64,000 nt of DNA from Lactobacillus sp. ESL0684 (lineage in GTDB: Bacteria; Bacillota; Bacilli; Lactobacillales; Lactobacillaceae), in contig NZ_CP113941.1 of the NCBI RefSeq assembly GCF_029392675.1, forward strand, positions 50,001 to 114,000. The letters run 5' to 3'. This document shows positions 1 to 10,007 of the stretch, piece after piece; position 1 is the first letter of the stretch; each line of letters opens with the position of its first letter. The translations under genes were made by a program, and so were the position numbers. The notes below the pieces were generated by a model, which saw nothing but the letters and a program-made list of their open reading frames with translations, did no database searches and was not told the origin of the DNA.

Positions 1-775
<775 letters not shown>

Positions 776-864
776 AAAGCGAGTGCAATTTGGTAAGAGA
801 GTGGAACGGTAAAAGAGTAGATTATATTTAGTTTTGAGTGTAAAAACTCAAAGAGAATAAAAAG

Positions 865-981
865 TACGGTGGCAAGAGCAAGAAGGAAACACCTGTAACC
901 ATGTCGAACACAGAAGTTAAGCTTCTTAACGCCGAGAGTAGTTGGTGGGAAACTGCCTGCGAGGGTAGGACGTTGCCGTGC
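865..981 (+). rRNA. 5S ribosomal RNA
   Basis: This 117-base segment begins TACGGTGGC and ends TTGCCGTGC, so its ends pair as the 5S helix I. It carries the conserved CACCTGTAACCATGTCGAAC-type loop region and the AAGCTTCTTAACGCC segment. It lies about 90 bases after the 23S and is followed by a T-run and a tRNA. Confidence 0.95.
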
Positions 982-993
982 TTTTTTTAATAT

Positions 994-1066
994 TCCGGCT
1001 TAGCTCAGTTGGTAGAGCGCTTGACTGTTAATCAAGATGTCGTCAGTTCGAGTCTGTCAGCCGGAG
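994..1066 (+). tRNA. tRNA-Asn (anticodon GTT)
   Basis: A complete cloverleaf: acceptor TCCGGCT pairs with AGCCGGA, followed by discriminator G. The anticodon arm is CTTGA-loop-TCAAG with GTT at 1027-1029. The T-loop GTTCGAG is present. The 3' CCA is not encoded. It is the last gene of the rrn operon and is followed directly by a rho-independent terminator. Confidence 0.96.
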
Positions 1067-1075
1067 CAAAAGAGG

Positions 1076-1105
1076 ACCGAGGATGAATATCATCCTCGGT
1101 TTTTT
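1076..1105. terminator. Terminator of the rrn/tRNA operon, shared with the convergent LysR gene
   Basis: Ten-base arms ACCGAGGATG and CATCCTCGGT (1076-1085 and 1091-1100) flank a 5-base loop and are followed by T6. The opposite strand is symmetric enough to also end the LysR transcript whose stop codon lies at 1104. Confidence 0.9.
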
Positions 1106-2030
1106 ACTTGATTTTTGGTTTGATTTCTAGTTCATTGAATGAATTAATTAGTTTTGTTATCCCTGGAGTTTGAGGTCTTTTTGCTTTGGTGGCAATGAAG
1201 TATCTAATATTAATTAAATTTGGGTCTAGGGGTAATAGGTTAATTGGTGTTTGTGCCATGCGTTTAATAATACTTGCTGCCGAGATCGTTAAGCCAACTC
1301 CCTTGATTGCTAAATTAGTGACAGTTATAATACTGTTGCTCTCTAATACTAGGTTGGGCTTAACGTTAAAGCGGTGAAAAATTGCATCTAGTTGATGTCT
1401 GATTGCAGAATTTGAATTACTGACAACAAATGGTTCTTGTAATAGTTCTTGCAAGTCATATTCATCAGATTCTAGAATAAACTTTCCTCTTTTAAAGTAT
1501 TTTGATTTAGGTGAAATTATGATAAAGTATTTTTCACTACCATTTATGTGGAGGTCAAATTCTTGATTAATTGATTCTGGGTTTTGTCCAATATAACAGT
1601 CTATTTGTTCATTGAGAAGATTTGTTTCATTATTTCGGGGAGAAGTTTCCTTGAGTTGAATATTAATATTAGGATTTTTATCTAGAAAATCTGGTAATAG
1701 TTGTGCTAGTAAAAAGCTTCCCAGGCTTTCCAAAATGCCAATTCTAATGACTTCTGTGTTTGGTTGAATGATAGGAAGAAGCTGTCGATTTAAATTTTCT
1801 TTATCTACAATTTCTTTTTCAAGGTATTTATAGTAAATACTTCCAGCCTTTGTTAGTGTGAAAGGAATCTGCTGTCGGTCAATAATTGTTGTACCTAATT
1901 TTTTTTCGATACGTTTAATTAACTGAGTTAAATAGGGCTGCGAAATAAATAATTCTTGAGCTGCTTTGGTAAAATTACTTTCTTTTAGTAGAACATCAAG
2001 ATAGTGTAACAAGGTTTCTGGATTTTTCAT
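1104..2030 (-). CDS. LysR-family transcriptional regulator
   Basis: A 308-residue protein of usual LysR length. Residues ~3-62 form the winged helix-turn-helix (FTKAAQELFISQPYLTQLIKRIE is the helix-turn-helix stretch, starting near residue 20); the remainder is the periplasmic-binding-like effector domain. The ATG at 2030 has a good upstream AAAGGAG. It is divergent from the FMN/FAD flavoprotein gene at 2152 across a 121-bp gap, the classic layout in which a LysR protein controls its neighbour in response to that enzyme's substrate. The effector is not readable from sequence; an unsaturated carboxylic acid is my inference. L. plantarum hydroxycinnamate reductase genes have a comparable divergent LysR. 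Confidence 0.9.
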   Translation of the reverse strand: MKNPETLLHYLDVLLKESNFTKAAQELFISQPYLTQLIKRIEKKLGTTIIDRQQIPFTLTKAGSIYYKYLEKEIVDKENLNRQLLPIIQPNTEVIRIGILESLGSFLLAQLLPDFLDKNPNINIQLKETSPRNNETNLLNEQIDCYIGQNPESINQEFDLHINGSEKYFIIISPKSKYFKRGKFILESDEYDLQELLQEPFVVSNSNSAIRHQLDAIFHRFNVKPNLVLESNSIITVTNLAIKGVGLTISAASIIKRMAQTPINLLPLDPNLINIRYFIATKAKRPQTPGITKLINSFNELEIKPKIK

Positions 2031-2151
2031 TAGTGAGCTCCTTTCGATAACAAAACTATTATAACCTATTTGCTAGAAAACTATTTCACAGATTTCGGTA
2101 AAGTTAGTAAAATTTAATTAAAAGTAATCAAAGTGAAAGGAAACTACTACG

Positions 2152-4026
2152 ATGAAAACAGGAAAATATCAAGTTAAGGCTAAGGGTCATGGTTCAAGCT
2201 CTATGCCAATGGAAGTATCAATCGAAGATGATAAAATCACTAATATCACGGTTGATTCAAGTGGTGAAACTAAAGGCGTGGCTGATGAAGTATTTAAGCG
2301 TCTACCTAAAGAAATTGTTGATTATCAAACTCTAAATGTTGATGCAATCAGTGGCGCTACTATTTCCAGTAACGGAATTGTTAGTGGTGTTGCACAGGCA
2401 ATTACAGAAGCTGATGGCGATGCAAACGAGTGGCAACAAAGGGCTAAACCAGAATTGGCACAAGCTAGCGATCAAGAGCTTACGACAGATGTTGTAGTGA
2501 TTGGTGCTGGTGGTGCTGGTTTAGCAGCTTCAGCTCGTTCAATTCAAAATGGTAAAAAGGTTATTTTATTAGAAAAATATCCACAAATCGGTGGTAATAC
2601 TACTCGCGCCGGTGGCCCAATGAATGCTGCTGAACCTGACTGGCAAAAAGAGTTTAAGGCTTTGCCTGGTGAAAAGGAAACTTTAAAAGAATTAGCAGAA
2701 ACTCCAATTGCTGAAATTGATACTGAATACCAGGATGATTTTAAACAATTACAAAAACAGATTAATGATTACTTGGCAACAGGAGCGGATTATTTATTTG
2801 ATTCAAAATTACTACATGAAATTCAAACTTATTTAGGTGGTAAAAGAACGGATCTTAATGGTCAAGAAATTCATGGTAACTATGATTTGGTTAAGGAATT
2901 AATTGAAAATGTACTTGATTCTGTTAAATGGCTAACAGATTTAGGAGTTAAGTTTGATCGTAAGCAAGTTACGATGCCAGTAGGTGCTTTATGGCGCAGA
3001 GGACACAAGCCAGTTGAACCAATGGGTTATGCTTTTGTCCATGTTTTAGGTGATTGGATTAAAGAGCACGGTGCTAATGTTTTAACTCAAACTCGGGCAC
3101 AGCATTTATTAATTGAAAATGGACAAGTAGTCGGCGTAGTTGCTAAACAAGATAATGGCAGCCAAATAACGATTCATGCTAAACAAGTTATTCTAACATC
3201 TGGTGGATTTGGTGCTAATACGCCGATGGTTCAAAAGTACAATACTTATTGGACAGAAATTGCTGATGATATTGCAACAACTAATTCACCTGCAATTACA
3301 GGTGACGGGATTGCTCTAGGACAAGAAGCCGGAGCGGATTTGGTTGGTATGGGATTCATCCAATTGATGCCAGTTTCTGATCCAAAAACCGGTGAATTGT
3401 TCTCTGGACTGCAAACTCCACCTGAAAACTTTATTATGGTTAATCAAAAGGGTGAACGGTTTGTTAATGAATTTGCTGAGCGTGATACTTTGGCTAAAGC
3501 AGCGATTGACAATGGTGGCTTGTTCTACCTAATTGCTGATGATAAGATTAAGGAAACCGCTTATAATACTACACAGGAGTCAATTGATGCTCAAGTTGAA
3601 GCTGGCACTTTATTTAAGGCCGATACGCTTGAAGAATTGGCTGAAAAAGTTGGTATGGATCCAGCAACTTTAGTAGCAACAGTTAAAAAATATAATTCTT
3701 ATGTTGATGCAGGTAAAGATCCTGAATTTGGTAAGAGTACCTTTAATTTGAAATGTGAAGTAGCACCGTTTTATGCAACTCCACGTAAACCGGCGATTCA
3801 TCATACAATGGGTGGTTTACGAATCGATCCTAAGACGCGAGTTCTTGACCAAAATGGTCAAGTAATTGCTGGTCTGTATGCTGCTGGTGAAGTGGCTGGC
3901 GGATTACATGCCGGTAATCGGTTAGGTGGAAATTCGTTGGCAGATATTTTTACGTTTGGCCGAATTGCAGCAGATACGGCTTGTGCGTCAATCCCAGATA
4001 CTGCTTCTGGCGCCTCAACACATTAA
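2152..4026 (+). CDS. FMN-binding/FAD flavoprotein, fumarate/urocanate-reductase type
   Basis: A 624-residue soluble reductase of the flavocytochrome-c/fumarate-reductase flavoprotein family. Residues ~1-90 are an FMN_bind domain with the covalent flavinylation motif DAISGAT, T70 being the likely acceptor made by an ApbE-type transferase. A Rossmann GAGGAG at 118-123 opens the FAD domain. Active-site hallmarks are RRGHKP (R283, H285), HHTMGG (H550, H551) and RLGGNS (R590), the positions used for substrate carboxylate binding and proton donation in fumarate and urocanate reductases. No haem CxxCH motif and no signal peptide are seen, so it should act in the cytoplasm. The likely role is reduction of an alpha,beta-unsaturated acid as an electron sink. 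The substrate (fumarate, urocanate, a cinnamate) is undecided. It is monocistronic, controlled by the divergent LysR, with a terminator downstream. Confidence 0.88.
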   Translation: MKTGKYQVKAKGHGSSSMPMEVSIEDDKITNITVDSSGETKGVADEVFKRLPKEIVDYQTLNVDAISGATISSNGIVSGVAQAITEADGDANEWQQRAKPELAQASDQELTTDVVVIGAGGAGLAASARSIQNGKKVILLEKYPQIGGNTTRAGGPMNAAEPDWQKEFKALPGEKETLKELAETPIAEIDTEYQDDFKQLQKQINDYLATGADYLFDSKLLHEIQTYLGGKRTDLNGQEIHGNYDLVKELIENVLDSVKWLTDLGVKFDRKQVTMPVGALWRRGHKPVEPMGYAFVHVLGDWIKEHGANVLTQTRAQHLLIENGQVVGVVAKQDNGSQITIHAKQVILTSGGFGANTPMVQKYNTYWTEIADDIATTNSPAITGDGIALGQEAGADLVGMGFIQLMPVSDPKTGELFSGLQTPPENFIMVNQKGERFVNEFAERDTLAKAAIDNGGLFYLIADDKIKETAYNTTQESIDAQVEAGTLFKADTLEELAEKVGMDPATLVATVKKYNSYVDAGKDPEFGKSTFNLKCEVAPFYATPRKPAIHHTMGGLRIDPKTRVLDQNGQVIAGLYAAGEVAGGLHAGNRLGGNSLADIFTFGRIAADTACASIPDTASGASTH

Positions 4027-4044
4027 AAATTAAATTTAATCATT

Positions 4045-4077
4045 AAAAAGAAGTTGATCAAAGTCAACTTCTTTTTG
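4045..4077. terminator. Bidirectional terminator between the flavoprotein and citG genes
   Basis: Arms AAAAAGAAGTTGA (4045-4057) and TCAACTTCTTTTT (4064-4076) form a 13-bp stem with A- and T-runs at both ends, so it can stop transcripts from either side. Confidence 0.9.
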
Positions 4078-4078
4078 T

Positions 4079-4903
4079 TTATAAATAATTACGCTCTAAT
4101 GCTACAAAAATGGTCACGATTAACAGGTCAGCACAGCCACCTAGACTATAATTTTTATCAGTCATTTCTTGGTTAAATGCCAGTAAAAATTCCTTTCCTT
4201 GTACAGTTTGATATCCACCTAAAGCAAGATACTTTTTAGCTTGTTCTTGGATCCAAGTTACAGCACTAATGTCACCACCTGCTCGTTTAATCAAATTACT
4301 GTCAATTGCAACCGAGGCAATCTTCATTAGAGTATCCAAAATTCGCGCTTGGATAGGACCAGTTTGCTCCTTTAAGAAAGGCAGAGCGACTCGTTCAACA
4401 ATTGGATAACCACTTTGTGCCTCTTGTCTGGCACCACCATAACCGTATTTTTGATAGGTTTTTGCTCCAGCAGTTTGAAGATCACGATTTTTATTTAGAT
4501 CATGTTCGACTAAACCTGCGCACATTCGTCTAATAGTAGTGAATAATTCAGCTTGCTGCGTTTGTGCGTAACTTTCGGCGCAAACGAAAATTCCTAATGC
4601 AAAAATTGCACCCTTATGAGTATTGACGTTATTAGTGGCGGCATACATCTCTTGTTCAGCAGCAAGACCTTTTTGGCGTAATTCAAAGAACATGTCGGTT
4701 AAATTATCTTGTCTGAATGTTTGCCCTAGCATTTCAGCTGCTTTTAAATAGCTTTCTAGACTTAGGCTACTGTCAATAAAGGTATAGATATCCATGTCAG
4801 GATGTGGACCTGAGCTAACAGGGTCAACTAAGCCAGGTTTAGGCTGAGTGGCAACCTCATATAAAAGTGCGCGTAAGGCATTTTGTGTGATTGAATTAGT
4901 CAT
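4079..4903 (-). CDS. citG: Triphosphoribosyl-dephospho-CoA synthase (CitG/MdcB family)
   Basis: CitG makes 2'-(5''-triphosphoribosyl)-3'-dephospho-CoA, precursor of the prosthetic group of citrate lyase (or malonate decarboxylase). Diagnostic motifs are the N-terminal EVATQPKPGLVDPVSSGPH block, MDIYTFIDS, and NTHKGAIF. I take the ATG at 4903 (274 residues), which gives the conserved start region; an upstream ATG at 4930 adds nine residues unlike the family. It overlaps the 3' end of the LysR gene at 4896 by 8 bp, so the two are probably co-transcribed and coupled. No citrate lyase subunits (citDEF, citC, citX) are present in the window, so its partner enzyme must lie elsewhere or the gene is a remnant of such an operon. 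Confidence 0.85.
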   Translation of the reverse strand: MTNSITQNALRALLYEVATQPKPGLVDPVSSGPHPDMDIYTFIDSSLSLESYLKAAEMLGQTFRQDNLTDMFFELRQKGLAAEQEMYAATNNVNTHKGAIFALGIFVCAESYAQTQQAELFTTIRRMCAGLVEHDLNKNRDLQTAGAKTYQKYGYGGARQEAQSGYPIVERVALPFLKEQTGPIQARILDTLMKIASVAIDSNLIKRAGGDISAVTWIQEQAKKYLALGGYQTVQGKEFLLAFNQEMTDKNYSLGGCADLLIVTIFVALERNYL

Positions 4904-5825
4904 GATAATTACTATCCATAACAGATTCATCGGCTAAGTCTTGAATCATTTGTCTGCTTCCTTTTAAAAAATTAATCAAATCAAATATTTCTGGCGAAAG
5001 CTGATTAACAGGATCATAAACTAAATATAATTGTCGAGTATTTTTCGGTAAATCAATTTTTATTTTATGGATGTCGAAACCACTAAGATAAATAGTATTA
5101 GCAACAATTCCAACTAGATTATTGGTAATTACTTGACCAGCAATCGCTAATTCGTCATGAAGTCGATTGGTAATTGTTAAATCAGAAGCGGCAGCTAACA
5201 GTGCATCGGTAACATCTTTACCAATTTGAATTTTCTGGGAATAGGTAATGATATTTTCACCACGTAATTCTTCTGGTGAAATTTGTTTAATCTTTGTAAG
5301 GCTGTTTTCTTTAGCAACGATAGCAATTATTTCTTCGGTATAAAGTGGGATATAGGTAAAAGAGCGATATTTAGGGACAAAAGAACAAATTCCAATGTCA
5401 TACCAACCGTTTTCAATCCCTTCACAAACTTGGTATGAAGGATTGTCATGGTAAATAAAATGGGCTGAAGTATTACTTTCTTGTTGATAAACTTTAATGA
5501 TTTTAGGCAAAATAGTACCAATTGCAGTAGGGATGCTGGCGATATGAATGTTTCCTTGGTCTTGGCTAATTTTTTGTTTTAGCTTTTTTTTGCCATTATC
5601 AAGTGTATCTAATGAATTGACGACTGTGTCGTAGAAGATTTGTCCATAGGGCGTTAATTTTACATAATGACCAGCATGTCTAAATAGTTGACAGTGAAGC
5701 TCGTTTTCCAATTGCTTAATTGAAACGGATAAGGTAGGTTGACTAATAAAAAGTTGATTCGCTGCTTTAGTATACTGTCCTTGATCAGCTAACTCGCGAA
5801 AATAGTAAAGTTGATTTAAATTCAT
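4896..5825 (-). CDS. LysR-family transcriptional regulator
   Basis: A 309-residue LysR protein. The N-terminal helix-turn-helix is at residues ~14-45 (YTKAAN, LFISQPTLSVSIKQLE), followed by a dimerisation helix and an effector-binding domain. It is transcribed away from the MFS-flavoprotein-aroE-aroD operon (next start 6109) across a 283-bp divergent promoter region, so it is the obvious candidate regulator of that operon, probably sensing quinate, shikimate or a dehydro derivative (inference). It is followed by citG with an 8-bp overlap. It is clearly distinct in sequence from the LysR protein at 1104. Confidence 0.9.
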   Translation of the reverse strand: MNLNQLYYFRELADQGQYTKAANQLFISQPTLSVSIKQLENELHCQLFRHAGHYVKLTPYGQIFYDTVVNSLDTLDNGKKKLKQKISQDQGNIHIASIPTAIGTILPKIIKVYQQESNTSAHFIYHDNPSYQVCEGIENGWYDIGICSFVPKYRSFTYIPLYTEEIIAIVAKENSLTKIKQISPEELRGENIITYSQKIQIGKDVTDALLAAASDLTITNRLHDELAIAGQVITNNLVGIVANTIYLSGFDIHKIKIDLPKNTRQLYLVYDPVNQLSPEIFDLINFLKGSRQMIQDLADESVMDSNYHD

Positions 5826-6108
5826 TTTTTACCTCAAAAGTTTTTGTATGATACCTAAATTATAAATGTTAACTATAAAATCGCAAAGATAATTTATATT
5901 AACTAATCAAAATAATAGTGTAAAGTTCAGTAAATGAATTTTAGTAGTAAGCAGTGCAATTTCTTAAATGGTAAAATCCTAGAGTTAAAGCCTTGATAAG
6001 ATATAGTTTTATTAAATAAAGTCTAGAACAAAACTAATTGTTGTTTTTATTTAGAAAGCGGTATATTGATACTGATTAAAAAAACAAATATTTTTATAGG
6101 GAGAGTTT
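5826..6108. promoter_or_regulatory. Divergent LysR/MFS-operon control region
   Basis: A gene-free 283-bp A/T-rich stretch between two divergent starts. It holds GTTAACTATAA- and ATTAACTA-like dyads (about 5870-5905), typical of where a LysR protein would bind, and a weak cre-like AAAGCGGTAT near 6054-6063. The operon's ribosome site TAGGGAG lies just before the ATG at 6109. Individual promoter hexamers cannot be assigned with confidence. Confidence 0.4.
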
Positions 6109-7302
6109 ATGAAACGACAACGTTATGTTGGCGCAGCAACTTCTGTGTATTTGAATTATGCAGTAGTTGGTGCGGCGACAATCTTTATTAGTCAGTATCG
6201 GCAAGTCTTGGCTCAAGCTTGGCATGCTAGTGAAGCGGCTATTTCAATCGTGATGGCAATGGTTGGTTTAGGTCGAATTATTACAATTCTGTTTGCTGGT
6301 TCAATTTCTGATCGTATTGGACGTAAGCATACTTTACTGATTTCACTTGCTTGTGATATCGTTTTCTTATTAGGTGCAGCTTTTGCTAATAATGTTTGGT
6401 TAGCTGGAATTGCAGCCATGTTTTTTGGAGCAACTAATTCCTTTGGTGATACTGCTGGGTATCCTGCCTTAGCTGATGCTTTTCCAGATAAAACTGCAAC
6501 GATGAATTCGTTTGTTAAGGCAGCTATGCAGGTAATGCAAATGTTGTTTCCGTTTTGGGTTAAATTGATTAAGGATCCTAAAATTACTGCTAGTGTTTTA
6601 GTAGTTATTTTATTGCTAGATATAGTGTTAACATTAAAAGTAGCTTATGCACCACAGACTCAAGATGAAACCTCAAGTGACCAAGCTGAAGTTGAGGCAA
6701 CTGGCCAAACCGGTAATCAGCCTAAGCTGGCAGTTGATGGAGTTATGATTATTACTTTAGGTTTTACCCTTTGTTTTACTTTTTATATTTTTTCACTATA
6801 TGCGCCGTACTATGGACAGTATGTTTTAAATGAATCAGCAGCTAATGCTAATCAACTAGTGTCATGGTATTCAATTGCATCGCTAATTTCTGTGTTTGTG
6901 ACTTCAGCTTTGGTTACAAAAGTGAAGCGGCTATATTTAATTTTGACTTATGCTGCTATTTCAGCTTGTGGTTTGCTATTAATGGTACTTAATCCATCTG
7001 CTATTTCTGGTGAAATTGGTGCGGTTTTAGTTGGTTTCTTTGCGGCTGGTGGTGTTTGGCAGGTTGGTTTGTCTGTTTTGACTTCATATTTTCCACAAGG
7101 TCACGGGAAAATTACATCTTATTATAGTTTTGCACCAGCAGTGGTTTATTTTGTTGCCCCACTAGTGGCAGCCTTTGTCTTAAAAGCCAACTCGGCCAGT
7201 ACATTAATGGTTTTCTGGATTACCACGATTATCGCTATTATTTCAGTAGTTTTAACTGGTGTTTTAATTATGCGGGGACGTAAATTTAATATCGCTGAAT
7301 AA
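6109..7302 (+). CDS. MFS transporter, probable quinate/shikimate-type organic acid permease
   Basis: A 397-residue major facilitator protein with about 12 membrane segments. The MFS loop 2-3 signature GSISDRIGRKHT is at residues ~64-75, and a central cytoplasmic loop rich in Asp/Glu/Gln (~182-207) separates the two six-helix halves. It is the first gene of an operon continuing into a flavoprotein (30-bp gap), a shikimate/quinate dehydrogenase and a dehydroquinase. From that context I infer import of quinate, shikimate or a related cyclohexane carboxylate; the sequence alone does not fix the substrate. A good TAGGGAG ribosome site supports the start. Confidence 0.85.
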   Translation: MKRQRYVGAATSVYLNYAVVGAATIFISQYRQVLAQAWHASEAAISIVMAMVGLGRIITILFAGSISDRIGRKHTLLISLACDIVFLLGAAFANNVWLAGIAAMFFGATNSFGDTAGYPALADAFPDKTATMNSFVKAAMQVMQMLFPFWVKLIKDPKITASVLVVILLLDIVLTLKVAYAPQTQDETSSDQAEVEATGQTGNQPKLAVDGVMIITLGFTLCFTFYIFSLYAPYYGQYVLNESAANANQLVSWYSIASLISVFVTSALVTKVKRLYLILTYAAISACGLLLMVLNPSAISGEIGAVLVGFFAAGGVWQVGLSVLTSYFPQGHGKITSYYSFAPAVVYFVAPLVAAFVLKANSASTLMVFWITTIIAIISVVLTGVLIMRGRKFNIAE

Positions 7303-7331
7303 ATAGGCACAATTAAAAAGAAAGGTTCAAT

Positions 7332-9044
7332 ATGACAACTAAAAAAATTAAAGCACAGGCTCAAGGGCGTAATGGTCAAATTGATTTTGATATTGCTGTA
7401 GATGGAAATAAAATTACCGATTTGCAGGTAACAAAGAGTTCAGAAACTCCAGCTATTTTTGATCAAGTTTTTGGTAAATTAAAGCAGAATGTACTGGATG
7501 AACAGAGTTTTGCTGTTGATGCAGTTTCAGGTGCTTCAATTATGACGCAAGCTATGCTTGATGCAGGACAAAAGGCACTTAAGGATAATGATATTAAACC
7601 TGCCCAGTCGCAGAATAAGCCAGAACATAAAAGTGTTACTCTAGATGTTGATGTTGCAGTCGTTGGATCTGGAATGGCTGGCCTAATGGCTGCATCGCGG
7701 GCATTAGCAATGGGTAAAAAGGTTTTAGTATTAGAAAAGAACGGCTACTTAGGTGGTGCAACTGCCTTAAACGGTTCAAACGTGGTTGGTACAGGTTCAA
7801 AAGTCTCTGCTAGGTTATTGGGTGCAGAAGCTCAAAAAGATTCTGTTAGCCGCTTAGTCAAAGATATTGCGCGTGAATGTCGCGGGACTAATTATCCAAT
7901 GTTGTCAGATTTACTTGCCAATAATATTGGTAAAGCAGTTGATTTTATTACTGAATTTGCTGATTTACAATATCAAAAGGCTGAAACACAAACAGTAGAG
8001 CACTCGGTTGATCGGCAGATTGAAATGCCATCTGAAAGTTCGTATGAAGTTATAACTAAGGTGGCCAAGGCTTTTGAAGCAAAAGGCGGGAAGATCTTAT
8101 TGGATGCGCGTGTTGAAGAACTAATTAAAAATGATAGTGATAAATTAGTATCCTTAGTTGCAGAGGGTAAGCATCAGACAACTACAGTTAATTTTAAGTC
8201 ATTAATTTTAGCGGCTGGTGGCTGGGGTGCACGTGATTATCGCGAACACAAGACGAATATTCCTTACTATGGGCCAATGACTTCGACTGGTGATTATTTT
8301 GATTTTGCTAAAAACATGAACTTAGTAACACGTAATCTGGATTGGTATAAGGTATATCCACATGGCTTGGAAGTAGAACCGGGCATTGCTAAATTAACCA
8401 CATATTCTACTAAAGAAGCTACTGATATGGGTGCAATCTTTGTTAATCATGCTGGTAAACGAATTGTCAATGAATCTGCGCCGTATACTCATTTTAGGGA
8501 TGCCATTGTTGCTCAAAAAGATCAAACAGCCTACATTGTAATGGATGAGCGAATTTGGCAGAGATTCTATGCCTTATTACTAAAATATGGTTTTACTGCT
8601 GAAGAAATTGCTGGCTATTTTGCTTTGGAAGGAAAACAGAGTCCAGTTTTGGTTAAAGGTAACTTAGCCGAGGTTGCCCAAAAAGCTGGAATAGATTATG
8701 CTAATCTACAAAAGACGCTAGCGGATTATACGGCTGCAGTTAAGACAGGTTGCGACACAGAATTTGGTCGTCCGGCTAAGTTTATGCATGAGTATGAGGG
8801 TGATACCTATTATGTTATTGAACAAAAGTTGCGTTTTTGTACAACCTTAGGTGGCTATGAAACTACACCGCAAATGCAATTATTGGATACAGAACTAGAA
8901 CCAATTACTGATTTTTATGCTGCTGGTGAGATTGTGGGCGGAGCTAATGGTAAGGATTCAATGCCAAGTATGATGAATTCCTGGAGCTATGCTTCTGGTT
9001 TTGTTGCTGGTACAGCAGCAGCTGATAATACTAACGCTGATTAA
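7332..9044 (+). CDS. FMN-binding/FAD flavoprotein reductase of the shikimate/quinate cluster
   Basis: A 570-residue protein with the same layout as the flavoprotein at 2152. The N-terminal FMN_bind domain carries the flavinylation motif DAVSGAS (S69 the probable acceptor), and the FAD-dependent domain starts with GSGMAG at 112-117. The fumarate-reductase HHTMGG motif is missing: the equivalent place reads TTLGGY, and the C-terminus reads SMPSMMNSW instead of RLGGNS. It should therefore use a different substrate. Located between the transporter and aroE-like/aroD-like genes, it most likely reduces the ring double bond of shikimate or 3-dehydroshikimate, or catalyses a related enoate step. Reduction of quinate and shikimate to hydro derivatives has long been known in some lactobacilli; assigning it to this enzyme is my inference. 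Confidence 0.82.
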   Translation: MTTKKIKAQAQGRNGQIDFDIAVDGNKITDLQVTKSSETPAIFDQVFGKLKQNVLDEQSFAVDAVSGASIMTQAMLDAGQKALKDNDIKPAQSQNKPEHKSVTLDVDVAVVGSGMAGLMAASRALAMGKKVLVLEKNGYLGGATALNGSNVVGTGSKVSARLLGAEAQKDSVSRLVKDIARECRGTNYPMLSDLLANNIGKAVDFITEFADLQYQKAETQTVEHSVDRQIEMPSESSYEVITKVAKAFEAKGGKILLDARVEELIKNDSDKLVSLVAEGKHQTTTVNFKSLILAAGGWGARDYREHKTNIPYYGPMTSTGDYFDFAKNMNLVTRNLDWYKVYPHGLEVEPGIAKLTTYSTKEATDMGAIFVNHAGKRIVNESAPYTHFRDAIVAQKDQTAYIVMDERIWQRFYALLLKYGFTAEEIAGYFALEGKQSPVLVKGNLAEVAQKAGIDYANLQKTLADYTAAVKTGCDTEFGRPAKFMHEYEGDTYYVIEQKLRFCTTLGGYETTPQMQLLDTELEPITDFYAAGEIVGGANGKDSMPSMMNSWSYASGFVAGTAAADNTNAD

Positions 9045-9080
9045 TGGTAATTAAATTATTTAAATAAAGGAGAAAAAATT

Positions 9081-9995
9081 ATGGCTAATAAAATTACAGG
9101 TATAAATGGACCAATTACAGGTTGGTTAGATGGACATACGTATTTAATCGGACTGATGGCAGATCCAATTCGGCACTCAATGTCACCGACGATGCACAAC
9201 AATGCATTTGCTAAGTTAGGGTTAAATTATGCTTACCTTTGTTTTGAAGTGGGTAATGACAAATTGGGTAAAGCAGTTGATGCAATTAGAACGTTAGATA
9301 TGCGTGGTTCGAATGTGTCAATGCCGAATAAAAATGCAGTTATGCAATATTTGGATAAGCTATCACCAGCATCAAAAATGTGTGATGCAGTTAATACGAT
9401 TGTTAACGATCACGGGACGTTGACCGGTTATACAACTGATGGAATTGGCTTTGTGCAAGCTTTAAAGGATGAAGGCATTTCTGTTAAAGACAAGGTAATG
9501 ACTTTAACTGGCGCTGGTGGTGCTGCTACTCCAATTGCAGTTCAATCAGCTCTTGATGGAGTTAAGGAAATTAAGATTTTCAATATTAAAGATGCTAAAT
9601 GGGAACAAGCGGAAAAGACTGTTAAAACTATCCAAGAAAATACCAATTGCAAAGCTTCATTGACTAATCTTGATGATCAAGAAGCATTTAAAGCGGCAAT
9701 TGCAGCTAGTGATATTTATTGTGACGCAACTGGCGTGGGGATGAAACCATTAGAAGATAAAACTTTAGTTGAAGATCCAACTTGGTTCCATAAGGATATG
9801 GTTGTTTTTGATACAGTATATTCTCCGCGAACAACTAAACTGATGAAGGTTGCACAAAAAGCCGGAGTTGAACATGTTTTTGACGGAATTGGAATGATGA
9901 TCGAACAAGGTGCTGCTTCGTTTAAGTTGTGGACGGGTCAAGATATGCCTACTGATTATATTAAACAAATTATGTTTGCTGATGAAGACAAATAA
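9081..9995 (+). CDS. Shikimate/quinate dehydrogenase (AroE/YdiB family)
   Basis: A 304-residue NAD(P)-dependent dehydrogenase interconverting 3-dehydroshikimate and shikimate, or quinate and 3-dehydroquinate. Substrate-site residues are visible: SMSPTMHN (S33, S35), NVSMPNK with catalytic K84, AVNTI (N105), and TTDGIGF with D120. The nucleotide loop GAGGAA is at 144-149, and the C-terminal helix has GIGMMIEQGA. It is somewhat longer than typical AroE (~280), closer to YdiB-type enzymes. The aroD-like gene follows after 12 bp. No other aromatic-biosynthesis genes (aroA, aroB, aroC, aroK) are near, and a transporter and flavoprotein precede it, so a catabolic or redox-balancing role is more likely than biosynthesis. 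Confidence 0.92.
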   Translation: MANKITGINGPITGWLDGHTYLIGLMADPIRHSMSPTMHNNAFAKLGLNYAYLCFEVGNDKLGKAVDAIRTLDMRGSNVSMPNKNAVMQYLDKLSPASKMCDAVNTIVNDHGTLTGYTTDGIGFVQALKDEGISVKDKVMTLTGAGGAATPIAVQSALDGVKEIKIFNIKDAKWEQAEKTVKTIQENTNCKASLTNLDDQEAFKAAIAASDIYCDATGVGMKPLEDKTLVEDPTWFHKDMVVFDTVYSPRTTKLMKVAQKAGVEHVFDGIGMMIEQGAASFKLWTGQDMPTDYIKQIMFADEDK

Positions 9996-10007
9996 TTGAG
10001 GTAACCC

